This document shows positions 39,401 to 45,944 of a DNA stretch of 64,000 nt, in pieces. Origin of the DNA: an uncultured Bacteroidales bacterium (GTDB taxonomy: Bacteria > Bacteroidota > Bacteroidia > Bacteroidales > Paludibacteraceae); the NCBI GenBank assembly GCA_946187555.1, contig CAMHQP010000002.1, forward strand, positions 1-64,000, in the 5' to 3' direction. The translations under genes were made by a program, and so were the position numbers. The stretch's first letter is position 1. Each line of letters begins with the position of its first letter. The notes under the pieces were generated by a model. It was not told the origin of the DNA and did not search any database. It saw only the letters and a program-made list of their open reading frames with translations.

Positions 39401-40558
39401 TCCGACGAAGATGCCGTCATCCGTCTGCCTAAAACTGATGATATCTATTATTACTACGGTACATATGGCGAACGGGTAGATAGTAAGTTTGAAGGAGATC
39501 TGAACAATTATCGCGGCACATTGGTAAGTTCCGGTGCGCCCGGAGATCTGATTTATCATCCGGCCGATGACTCGCAGGCATTCACGCTTGAGAATGGTGA
39601 AGAGTCAGAATTATTCGTCTTCGGTAACCCGACCATGGGATATATCGACATCTGGGGCTTTATTGACGATAACTGCCTGGAGCAAGAATTTGATTACATG
39701 GATGAGAGTAACCCGAAAGCCAGCCTCTATACGACAGTAAGTAGAGCTTCTGTGGTGGCAACGGATAATAAAATGACGACGAGGGAGCGTTACTTACCGC
39801 CGTTGCATGCGATTGTGCTGAAGGCTCACGAGGATGCTACTTCGCTGCCGGTAACGCTGTACACCAACCGTGTTGTAACGGATACGAATCAGGTGGCACC
39901 GCACATACGTGCGTGCGGAGATGGAGGCGGAGCTAACGCACCGCAGCGGCGTACCATCAACCCGGTTAGCAAGGGTATCATGACCGTTACAGCCAAGAAC
40001 CCCTGCTCGCCACGTTGTACATCGCGTCTGCTGCTCGGTCAAGGATACCACGACGGCATACGCGAAGGAGAAGATGCGGTATTGACTACCATCAATATCG
40101 ATAACTACTCCAACACCAACGCGCCTGCTACGCCGTTTAATATCTATGCGGCGGAGGGTAATGCCGGTTTGAGTATTGACCTGAGGAACGAAGTGATCAA
40201 TATCCCGATTTCGTTCTACATGTCGAATCTCCCGTATGCCGCTACGACGCAATTATGGTTCACGGGCGTGAATAATATCGATGGACAACTGGTGCTTTAC
40301 GATGAGTGGACGAATACCGAGCGCCGAATCATCGACGGTATCTGTCTGACGATCGAGACACCGGATCAGAGTCATCAGAAGCGCTATTATATCCGCCGTG
40401 AGGGCTATACGCAGGACGACGAACAAACGCCGGTACCAACGGAGATAGAATATTATGAGACGGACGGAGAACAAGCCGTCAAGATCATTCGGAACGACCA
40501 AGTATTGATCATCCGTAACGGTCATGTTTATACCATGTTTGGACAAAAAGTGAAGTAA
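30470..40558 (+). CDS. Giant (3362 aa) surface/adhesin-like protein with Listeria-Bacteroides (Flg_new)-type repeat and C-terminal tail
   Basis: 'YTFLGWDTRADGKGTRYHEGDEFTFGGDGEVKLYAQ'; signal peptide; duplicated internal segments; tail RNDQVLIIRNGHVYTMFGQKVK. Confidence 0.85.
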   Translation: MNGITQKGMFFVCARMGRAALVLMCLWMSVCAYAVGWTPTDGGLVVELEQGDRFLLSIWLDLDKDGVEDPGEEFFVNNYNRYTGGHFNYTNGLYLKLIPQAGDATEPSEMSIWSVGAPLTHVIGGKDYSLGANAGHVYTIWNDGKTLRMKDNNSFQFFGDLTDDYNYKDAADVVFVIPTNHTGITSFDPNKTLKNVYGRDDQASDGKINGKIGKGFLGMTYREVYMLDIPRQNSPISYTNAALVTFNTTNETQKWSQNQITCLPGHAAYAYADDKHKPTHRTLFRLYMLDKPFPYCDTYYFATDKQDVKRYRKSKEVPGDSTAAKKIYTIDWMSPMKRVGTSDTFKTDFMTVPTDDSTYYYVGYKNDFRNTGESLGSGSATSAFANIRNLPLTNLPTFKAPAGAYGQMVVDTSSSDPNLGVKFEPAGYFLKVITGTNVRMHQVNDSVWITEEMWTISGEYKEMSIKTMLMTGPEFSATDPGAAVEGWTKFIKGKDVPVSTGGDIEGLSGYAQITVNRTDSNGHMVFITADKDKWIRYDNNGFMGLEMPLQYPLNDGTNKVTIMEPRIKPEYTFLGWDTRADGKGTRYHEGDEFTFGGDGEVKLYAQAEYRGTLQMAISFIHPTDGKRYFLTHPNRESPRFARARHFDSWENTWQGMEDADNADPNYLSTFELRRPINEIKKKDAGITEDLRLQEHILAPRSYTMKGYTDSLTFYEFFHPADDEYIGLYYDESFNTILANNTWAGLFTTNSDATELSWPNYKVPYIHNAKIQSTRYVEEYDPENKKDSLILKARLNALRNDTIASYVKYIPATNQFDGCVSPDTATAFDISAVIVADEHYIILPDTAYEWKDTIDFGYHKGEQLSEDVWSALIGKQLMAVMIVDGDTTYFHPNRKKVISDPNNLYLSPDFRVTQVLELIHDSRVSGALPEGDSVKHETTGYHWHNNIVSGLNSPMNVKDAGGNYINIVDTFRITVSHDAVSKIKEYRGYWNKDAAGLKVDNANGSVRHRDIIVRTKTYHYGDELKTRYTLKPEHDSYSFSPLAGQTKPIKFALYSETYREILDTANNVISEKIESVDTLTTQLTMRTDGCSFNKDANYAVSAVTDSIVTLRVKEENTVNTNYDTLKIFRINVDGVAKDIDTVRVPLVQAALTTNELVWSAVHNGKRYFIMAVGSGGSYTLQFREFTQAKSMLYEQGTKNQLVKGSDEGDNTDGKYITPWRFDYDEGDKNKLTLKTEYKINKFFAISGSTGTLNDAPTLFTCRIAEENTNDNSNYEEKVRIKYSDGQWLKFNGTNIVLQSDSASATEFSWTYLIREYNILNNGNYPSVNSAEFIYNVSTPKTIQTRYKAYREYSMLLDNELTYLCHKEELRIDSLQDAAREWKTTCTIDTIRDRRTATPSGLTRTINTETLTTTVNAAGTSPTDVTYGGKYIDIVDTLRVTFSLKDGAPTYRFKGDWSDFKSISDANLKIPLVRKTYHEESFSTLNCAVDGDDENFTFPASLAAKDSLHEYVLHTILHEGTQMLDVDGNVVAITSERFIDVTEDRTDTTGMHLDEKQLAEVRLMDVNGNAPDWCEIASVSASSVTIKCKKKGVRSPRTANLYLAYIVTINGKARFVNYRLTVSQLSYFEYANNQTLIHSHGASGDDMMENGMQQVHTNKRVLYYYPKQEIELPVRERAFYGWWRWYREGVDVDSVDVSDSDVPDSLWCSPPRNTGRYNFPFRIIGDSVMLKKTDGTDSVKVLVTMGRWTVFHYKSKDYNNKQDPPAKNPRVASPDTMRRGTTRGQYPVLTYAVDISNYYDNLPMSLKDKNQVDAALMDTMPQITEPTLSLREVFELHPWTEMAERLEHYKDTVAQPCSNLKYMEDHVMMAPTGAPLLLQTEQRYNYDHLKKFNHAESLLGYYMRDDNWSSMSATRDAKGWSRQDSMVWCGGWDADCKWYIYNPKADPAERYTECSHPVSEEEDFLKVPAKGAGATDTVYYCLRARSKSTTVDEKTKEDVTVDGDYWFNICRYAIIYNSPEKYGPKKEVTKSGVTKALITKEEIEQRYDVLERLDFDYIQPGPDYHIYPHPLPWADASYGYTYPETSDLPHNRYHNESDFPNHGEYGLINRIPYGAYWRKVEQHGGAANGYMIYCDGMASAGQVAALTLNTTLCAGQKMFFSGYVGNPSSQTGKSNPNFIFSVQGSTDGVAWKDITSYMTGDIPPANEWYQIYFPILHNEEGDDYTYFRVRIYNVAADFDGNDFIIDDMCIFATKPPLIAYQAQTTCNDYGHSDEETHVLLRVDYQGITGEGYNDTTVCYTVRQKTPAGEYSFVHLSDHYISEGSTGTGALATDTLYGRIYIPAKDYEPKTKDSIYKNMNDLLDRFDTTFARHKEDGVTPIVREGYIYEILEGDIRPVKYIVHCAKMMAKNDYTVHMSGVPKELLSSICGMTSHLKISNRMVLELNGEEQPETEQLGLCANATYDISLRVKGSMYLDSVAPIDVSGSCVNDWLLYGDTARESSKNRYGYYFSDIEKVVTNILRQESLPSCENKNQFVSSLASVDSAVMRTVQEHYRVTLETPAHPYTVLEDLVNNGFLTLYQQNLTASVMSGDSLQYVIFPIVGSGSKEMEDARVEVCPNPIQIKLKPSKGGNVPMMIGGLNRDSTEAALPIEVLASAASANSEIKIRLDSIMTAVGIYTVELRSTDDPDFREGLHILRLEPDKHYPAESYYHNGDSIRLHPASSNNYTMRPGYRYTFNIVMQTLFGQLKTDDGCDVGIVPFTVSVVPDYVRWNPQSASNNSWNDAANWLGIDEHNVPIHEEAHFVPMGNTMVIIPEVEEGKPYPVVQPMPEEWKDSVQKVNFQYNECNTIRFLPGAAIGQQQYLNNTDVVIDMELPNKKWAFRAAPVKGMISGDLFMANADLNNETPLWEVGAFDAAGRAYQTGNASFWLSVYNTETHKVNPTGDDSTRTASADWSKVTNALTLPLREGQGLAIYSRTASDEDAVIRLPKTDDIYYYYGTYGERVDSKFEGDLNNYRGTLVSSGAPGDLIYHPADDSQAFTLENGEESELFVFGNPTMGYIDIWGFIDDNCLEQEFDYMDESNPKASLYTTVSRASVVATDNKMTTRERYLPPLHAIVLKAHEDATSLPVTLYTNRVVTDTNQVAPHIRACGDGGGANAPQRRTINPVSKGIMTVTAKNPCSPRCTSRLLLGQGYHDGIREGEDAVLTTINIDNYSNTNAPATPFNIYAAEGNAGLSIDLRNEVINIPISFYMSNLPYAATTQLWFTGVNNIDGQLVLYDEWTNTERRIIDGICLTIETPDQSHQKRYYIRREGYTQDDEQTPVPTEIEYYETDGEQAVKIIRNDQVLIIRNGHVYTMFGQKVK

Positions 40559-40560
40559 GA

Positions 40561-41019
40561 ATGAGAAAGGGAATGAAAATGAGAAGAAACAAAGTATATA
40601 GATGGCTGTTAGCCTTGTGGTTACTATTGATTCCGGGTGAGTATGCCTTGTGCGCTTACCGACCGGCTATGTTGCCTTCAGCGTGGCGTACAAAACCTGT
40701 ACTCAGTTCGGACATACAGACGGAATATCAGTTCCGTTCTACATCGACCTATCCGCTCATAGTAGGAAGCACTTCCTATACCGGAACCTATACAGGAACC
40801 TATACCGCGACCAATAACCCAACGGCCGGCTCTTCGCCCCGTGTGCGCAAAGGCCATTGGGATGAAGATGGCAATTATGTAGAGGATGAACTCCCGATAG
40901 GTGTACTCGATACTCCTATCGGCGAACCCTGGATCCTGATCCTGCTGGTAGAAATCTACCTGTTCGTTTCCATACGAAACAAACGTTCGGTATATAGCAT
41001 AAAAAAAGGAGCGCATTAA
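40561..41019 (+). CDS. 152-aa secreted companion protein with C-terminal motif-TM-basic tail
   Basis: N-terminal signal peptide; C-terminus 'PIGEPWILILLVEIYLFVSIRNKRSVYSIKKGAH'; 2 bp after the giant gene. Confidence 0.65.
   Translation: MRKGMKMRRNKVYRWLLALWLLLIPGEYALCAYRPAMLPSAWRTKPVLSSDIQTEYQFRSTSTYPLIVGSTSYTGTYTGTYTATNNPTAGSSPRVRKGHWDEDGNYVEDELPIGVLDTPIGEPWILILLVEIYLFVSIRNKRSVYSIKKGAH
40777..40812. repeat. 12-bp tandem repeat (3 units) encoding TGTY repeats
   Basis: TATACCGGAACC TATACAGGAACC TATACCGCGACC. Confidence 0.7.
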
Positions 41020-41031
41020 CGCTCCTTTTTT
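41001..41031. terminator. Bidirectional terminator AAAAAAAGGAGCG-CATTAA-CGCTCCTTTTTT
   Basis: Near-perfect inverted repeat with A/T tracts on both sides. Confidence 0.85.
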
Positions 41032-42110
41032 GCTAATTGAATCACCTCTTCGGCGATACGTTTGGCTGAGTCGGTTTGGGCTAATTTCAGTACATTGGTA
41101 TGCAGTTGCTCAAGCCGATTCTTATCGTTAATCAACTCGAGCGCCGTAGGCACGAGTTGTGCAGCGGCATCGGCATCCCGAACGAGGACAGCGGCGTCTT
41201 TATTGACAAGCGCCAAGGCATTATGCGTCTGATGGTCTTCGGCTACATTCGGCGAAGGCACAAGGATAGCGGGTTTACCCAGCAGGCATAGTTCGCTGAT
41301 CGAAGAGGCTCCGGCACGGCTGATAACCAAATCCGCATTCGCGTATCTGTCCGGCATATCGCTCAGGAAATCGAAACAGCCGCCCCCCTCGTTCCCCCCA
41401 TGGAGGGGGGATGCATCGTAGATGGCTTTGCATTTCTCGTAATAGGTCTTTCCTGTCTGCCAGACGACAGTGATACCTGCTGCCGCCAGTTGATCCAGAC
41501 CGGCTGCGATGGCTTCGTTAATCGTGCGGGCACCAAGACTACCGCCTATAATGAGGAGCGATTTTCGATTATCGATTTTCGATTTTCGACCACTCAGCAG
41601 GTTCTGTCGTACGGGATTACCGGTGAGAATGATCTTGTCGGCGGGGAAGAAGCGCTCCATACCTTCGTACGCCACGCAGATCTTCGATGCTTTATCCTTG
41701 AGGATCTTATTGGTGACCCCTGCAAAACCGTTCTGCTCTTGGAGCAGGATAGGGATACCCATGTTCGCTGCTGCCCACATGGCTGCACCGGATGCGTAAC
41801 CGCCAACACCCACACCGACGTCCGGACGGAAGTCTCGGATGATCTTTTTCACCTGACGAATCGACTTATACAGGTCAATGAGCACGGACACGTTCTTCCA
41901 TGGCTGGGAACGGTTGAAACCCCGAACGGGCAGTCCGATGATCTTATACCCCGCCTGGGGTACGCGCTCCATCTCCATACGCCCGAGGGCACCGATGAAG
42001 AGGATGTCCGCTTCGGGATCAAGTTCTTTTAATGCGTTAGCAATGCTGACTGCGGGGAAGATGTGTCCACCGGTTCCACCGCCGGAAATTAAATATCTCA
42101 TATCATTCAA
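41016..42110 (-). CDS. murG: UDP-N-acetylglucosamine--N-acetylmuramyl-(pentapeptide) transferase
   Basis: 'ISGGGTGGHIFPAVSIANAL', 'LLQEQNGFAGVTNK', 'GNPVRQNLL', 'ADLVISRAGASSISEL'. Confidence 0.96.
   Translation of the reverse strand: MNDMRYLISGGGTGGHIFPAVSIANALKELDPEADILFIGALGRMEMERVPQAGYKIIGLPVRGFNRSQPWKNVSVLIDLYKSIRQVKKIIRDFRPDVGVGVGGYASGAAMWAAANMGIPILLQEQNGFAGVTNKILKDKASKICVAYEGMERFFPADKIILTGNPVRQNLLSGRKSKIDNRKSLLIIGGSLGARTINEAIAAGLDQLAAAGITVVWQTGKTYYEKCKAIYDASPLHGGNEGGGCFDFLSDMPDRYANADLVISRAGASSISELCLLGKPAILVPSPNVAEDHQTHNALALVNKDAAVLVRDADAAAQLVPTALELINDKNRLEQLHTNVLKLAQTDSAKRIAEEVIQLAKKER
41382..41410. repeat. GC-rich palindrome-like insert in murG (CCCCCC...ATGG...GGGGGG)
   Basis: Encodes SPLHGGNEGGG inside MurG. 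Confidence 0.65.
41559..41588. repeat. Heptamer array CGATTTT CGATTAT CGATTTT CGATTTT (in murG)
   Basis: Four units; peptide RKSKIDNRKS. Confidence 0.85.
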
Positions 42111-43335
42111 GTGTTACAATCGGTGCATCTTCGAGGCTCTCTTCGATGGTCTCGTTCACTTTCTCGCGGAGGGCTGTTTGTTCGCGGCTGACACCCATCA
42201 TGATACCGAAATAGATCGATGTGATGAGTACCGATGTGCCGCCTCGCGAGATAAGAGGTAGGGGCTGACCGGTTACAGGTCCGAGTCCTACAGCCACGAG
42301 CATGGAGATAAGTGCCTGGCAAGTGATCATGAGCGCGAGTCCCATGGTCATAAGCATAGCGGGCATGTCGCTGTACCGGCTCGAGACATTGCTGGCACGG
42401 AAGAGAATAGCAAGGTAGATGAAGATCAGGAATGCTGCGCCGAGGATACCGGACTCTTCAACGATGATGGCGAAGATATAATCGGCAAAAGCAAGGGGCA
42501 GGTAGTCCCGTTCTTTCGAGTTACCGGGCAGTACACCGAGCGGCGAAGCACCGCCACGGGCGATCGCCACAGAGGCATAGACCTCTTGGATATTGTCATC
42601 CGTGAGGGTGTATTTATTCGCTCCGTCATCCGCAAAATGCCGGTCGATACGGCTCACCCATGTGGTGGCTCGTTTGAAAGGTCCGTGCATGGCTCTACCC
42701 GGGCGCACAAAACCAAACTCCACGATGGCGTACCCGAGTCCGAGCACAAGCACCGCGATACCCACTACGGACAGCGTGTATTTCCACGGGATACGGGCGA
42801 GGATCCAGAGACAGAAGATAATCAGCCCGATCAGCACCGCCGTAGAGAGGTTAGACGCCATGATAGGCAGCATGACCGCCGCGGAGATGATGAGCGTGCG
42901 GTAGAAATACTTGCTCTTATCCGCTTCGGTGCGAATACGCGCCAGTTGGTCGGCTACCACGATGATAAGCGACAGCTTGGCTAACTCCGAGGGCTGGAAC
43001 GTGATGCCGCCGATCCGTACCCACCGCGCAGCGCCGTTGATCGTCACCACCAGCGGGTTACCGGGTATCATGGTCGAATAGACGAGTAGCACACTGATTG
43101 CCAGCAGCGCGTAACCGCCGAAACGAACCCAATAGGTCGGGATGAACTGAATCAGATATGCCGCGGCGATGCCGAGCACGATAAAGAACATCTGTGAACC
43201 GATGGGACCGAGTACCGAACCGCGCGAATAGACCAGCGTCGAGGATGCCGAGAATAGCGCGATGATGGCTACTGCAATCAGGATCAGAAACAGCGCCCAG
43301 AAGGTCTTGTCAATATTGTCTAATTTTAGTTTCAA
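42103..43335 (-). CDS. ftsW: Cell-division lipid II flippase/SEDS protein
   Basis: SEDS family: 'NGAARWVRIGGITFQPSELAKLSLIIVVA', 'LPLISRGGTSVL'. Confidence 0.95.
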   Translation of the reverse strand: MKLKLDNIDKTFWALFLILIAVAIIALFSASSTLVYSRGSVLGPIGSQMFFIVLGIAAAYLIQFIPTYWVRFGGYALLAISVLLVYSTMIPGNPLVVTINGAARWVRIGGITFQPSELAKLSLIIVVADQLARIRTEADKSKYFYRTLIISAAVMLPIMASNLSTAVLIGLIIFCLWILARIPWKYTLSVVGIAVLVLGLGYAIVEFGFVRPGRAMHGPFKRATTWVSRIDRHFADDGANKYTLTDDNIQEVYASVAIARGGASPLGVLPGNSKERDYLPLAFADYIFAIIVEESGILGAAFLIFIYLAILFRASNVSSRYSDMPAMLMTMGLALMITCQALISMLVAVGLGPVTGQPLPLISRGGTSVLITSIYFGIMMGVSREQTALREKVNETIEESLEDAPIVTLE

Positions 43336-43337
43336 AG

Positions 43338-43368
43338 GGTTATTACAGGTTATGGGTTACAGGTTACG
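43338..43368. repeat. Heptamer array GGTTATG GGTTACA GGTTACG with degenerate first unit (murD 3' end / ftsW-murD gap)
   Basis: Supplies the last codons and stop of murD. Confidence 0.75.
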
Positions 43369-44661
43369 GACAGCAGCCATGAATTGTTCGCCGCGATCTT
43401 CGTAACTCTTAAACAAATCGAAGGATGCGCAGCAAGGAGAGAGCAGCACCGTGTCGCCTTCGTGCGCAGCCTTATACGCGCCCTGAACGGCATCGTGCAA
43501 ATTATCCACATCGATAATTTGCAATTTGTCATTTGTGATTTGTGATTGGAAATTGGCGAAATGCTCACGCAGTTTTTCATTATGAAGACCCATGAAGACG
43601 AGCGTGTGACATTTCTGGCGCACCAGTTCATCGATCTCGGAGTAGTCATTGCCTTTGTCCTTACCGCCGAGGATGAGCACGACGGGCGTCTTCATACTCT
43701 CCAGCGCGTACCAGCAGCTGTTGACGTTGGTGGCCTTCGAGTCGTTGATATACTGCACGCCTTTAACGGTCGCCACATACTGGAGCCGGTGCTCCACGCC
43801 CTGGAAGGTCATCAGGCTCTCGCGGATGACATCTTTCTTGATCTTGAGCACATTCGCTGCAATCGTTGCCGCCATCGAGTTGAGCACGTTATGCCGTCCC
43901 TTCAGCGCTAACTCCTCTTCACTGACGGGCAGCGGGTTGGGGCAGGTGAAGCCGTAAGGCAACAGCGTCGCATTAAGACGGAGTGTCCGGAGACACCGAT
44001 CGATGACGGGATCTTCCGCCCAATAGATGAACGAGTCCTCTTTGGTCTGGTTGCGCGTGATACGGAACTTGGCGTCGATATAGTTCTGGAACTTATAATC
44101 GTAGCGGTCGAGGTGATCGGGCGTGATGTTCAGCAATATGGCGATATCCGCCTTGAAATCGTACATGTTATCGAGTTGGAACGAACTCAGTTCGATGACG
44201 TAATAGTCATGATGCTCGCGCGCTACCTGAAGGGCGAGCGAGTTACCGATATTACCTGCCAAACCCACGTTCAGACCTGCCTGACGCAGGATATAATAGA
44301 TGAGCGAAGTGGTCGTTGTCTTACCGTTAGAACCGGTGATGCAGATCATCTTGGCGTTCGTATACCGCGCCGCGAACTCGATCTCTGAGATGATCGGTGT
44401 ACCTTGTGCCTGCAGTTTTTGAATCAGGGGTGCTGTCAAAGGAATACCCGGCGATTTGATGACCTCGTCGGCATTGAGGATGAGGTCTTCGGTATGTTGA
44501 CCGTTTTCCCACGTGATACCGTTCTGGTTGAGTAACGCGCGGTAAGGCTCGGTGATCGTTCCGCAATCGGACACAAAGACATCAAAACCTTTCTCTTTGG
44601 CCAAAATGGCTGCTCCTGAACCACTTTCGCCTGCTCCCAATACAACAATTCTCTTGCTCAT
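43357..44661 (-). CDS. murD: UDP-N-acetylmuramoylalanine--D-glutamate ligase
   Basis: 'VLGAGESGSGAAILA', 'ITGSNGKTTTTSLIYYIL', 'LNITPDHLDRY', 'VEHRLQYVATVKGVQYINDSKATN', 'LLSPCCASFDLFKSYEDRGEQF'. Confidence 0.96.
   Translation of the reverse strand: MSKRIVVLGAGESGSGAAILAKEKGFDVFVSDCGTITEPYRALLNQNGITWENGQHTEDLILNADEVIKSPGIPLTAPLIQKLQAQGTPIISEIEFAARYTNAKMICITGSNGKTTTTSLIYYILRQAGLNVGLAGNIGNSLALQVAREHHDYYVIELSSFQLDNMYDFKADIAILLNITPDHLDRYDYKFQNYIDAKFRITRNQTKEDSFIYWAEDPVIDRCLRTLRLNATLLPYGFTCPNPLPVSEEELALKGRHNVLNSMAATIAANVLKIKKDVIRESLMTFQGVEHRLQYVATVKGVQYINDSKATNVNSCWYALESMKTPVVLILGGKDKGNDYSEIDELVRQKCHTLVFMGLHNEKLREHFANFQSQITNDKLQIIDVDNLHDAVQGAYKAAHEGDTVLLSPCCASFDLFKSYEDRGEQFMAAVRNL
43515..43556. 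repeat. Heptamer array, minus strand CCAATTT CCAATCA CAAATCA CAAATGA CAAATTG CAAATTA (in murD)
   Basis: Six units; peptide NFQSQITNDKLQI. Confidence 0.85.
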
Positions 44662-44663
44662 AA

Positions 44664-45944
44664 TTAACGAATTTTAAGGGTTAGGATCGTGATGGCGGCA
44701 AGGATAAGCGTCACGATGCAGAAACGGAGTACGATCTTGGACTCGTGATGCAGGTTCTTGCTGCCTTTGAAGAGGATGGAGCAGGTAGGGTCATTCTTGA
44801 GCACCTGCTCTACCGACGTGCGGAAATGGTCATGCAGCGGCGTACGTTTCCATACGCGTACATGCTGTCCGCGTTTCTTATAGAATTTATATACCTGTGT
44901 CTGCAAAATGACGCTCACGCTCTCCATGAGGAAAACGCCGCAGAGCACCGGCACGAGCAGCTCCTTATGGATGATCATGGCGCAGACGCCGATGATACCG
45001 CCGACCGTAAGGCTACCGGTGTCACCCAAGAACACCTGTGCGGGGAAACCGTTGAACCAGAGGTAACCGACCAACGCACCCACGAAGGATGCGAGGAAGA
45101 CTACCAACTCTTCGGAACCCGGGATGTACATCACGTCGAAATACTCCGCCCACACGACGCTACCGGAGGTGTATGCCAATATCAGTAGGGCGATCGCCAT
45201 AATAGCCGAGTTACCGGCACACATGCCGTCCATGCCGTCGTTGAGGTTCGCACCGTTGCTCACTGCGGCTACCACGAAAACCGTCAGCAGCACGAAGAAG
45301 ATCCAACCGAAGCGGTATTTATTGTTCTCGCCTGTCCAACTGAACAGATCGGCGTAGTTGAAGTTATGATGCTTGACGAAGGGAATGGTGGTCTGCGTCG
45401 ATTTGATCTCCGGACTCTTCTCTACCACTACCACATTGTTCTCGATATGACTCGATACTACCTCGTTCATGCTCACCGCCGGGCAGAAACGGAGCGTCAG
45501 ACCCACAATCAGACCGAGGGTGATCTGACCGGCTATCTTCACCCAACCGTTCAGACCGTCTTTGTTCTTGCGGAAGGTCTTGATATAGTCGTCCGCGAAG
45601 CCCAGCGCACCCATGAGAAGGGTCGTGACGAGCATCAAAATCATATAGACGTTGGTCAACTTACCGAGCAGCAGACACGGCAGCAAAATGGCTGCAATGA
45701 CGATGAGGCCGCCCATGGTAGGCACACCTTTCTTGCCCACATTGAAGGGGTCTGTTTTCTCATCACGCTGCGTCTCGGAGATGTTGTGACGCTTCATGTA
45801 ATTGATGAACCAGTTGCCGAACCAGATACTCGTGACGAGCGCAATGATGCCCGCCGTGATGGCGCGGAAAGAGATGTAGGTGAACAAACGTGCACCTAAA
45901 ATGTCACTGAAATAAGTAAAGAACGAATATAGCATAGTTAACAA
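44664..45944 (-). CDS. mraY: Phospho-N-acetylmuramoyl-pentapeptide transferase
   Basis: 'KKGVPTMGGLIVIAAI', 'NGANLNDGMDGMCAG', 'FLGDTGSLTVGG', 'RTPLHDHFR'. Confidence 0.96.
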   Translation of the reverse strand: MLTMLYSFFTYFSDILGARLFTYISFRAITAGIIALVTSIWFGNWFINYMKRHNISETQRDEKTDPFNVGKKGVPTMGGLIVIAAILLPCLLLGKLTNVYMILMLVTTLLMGALGFADDYIKTFRKNKDGLNGWVKIAGQITLGLIVGLTLRFCPAVSMNEVVSSHIENNVVVVEKSPEIKSTQTTIPFVKHHNFNYADLFSWTGENNKYRFGWIFFVLLTVFVVAAVSNGANLNDGMDGMCAGNSAIMAIALLILAYTSGSVVWAEYFDVMYIPGSEELVVFLASFVGALVGYLWFNGFPAQVFLGDTGSLTVGGIIGVCAMIIHKELLVPVLCGVFLMESVSVILQTQVYKFYKKRGQHVRVWKRTPLHDHFRTSVEQVLKNDPTCSILFKGSKNLHHESKIVLRFCIVTLILAAITILTLKIR

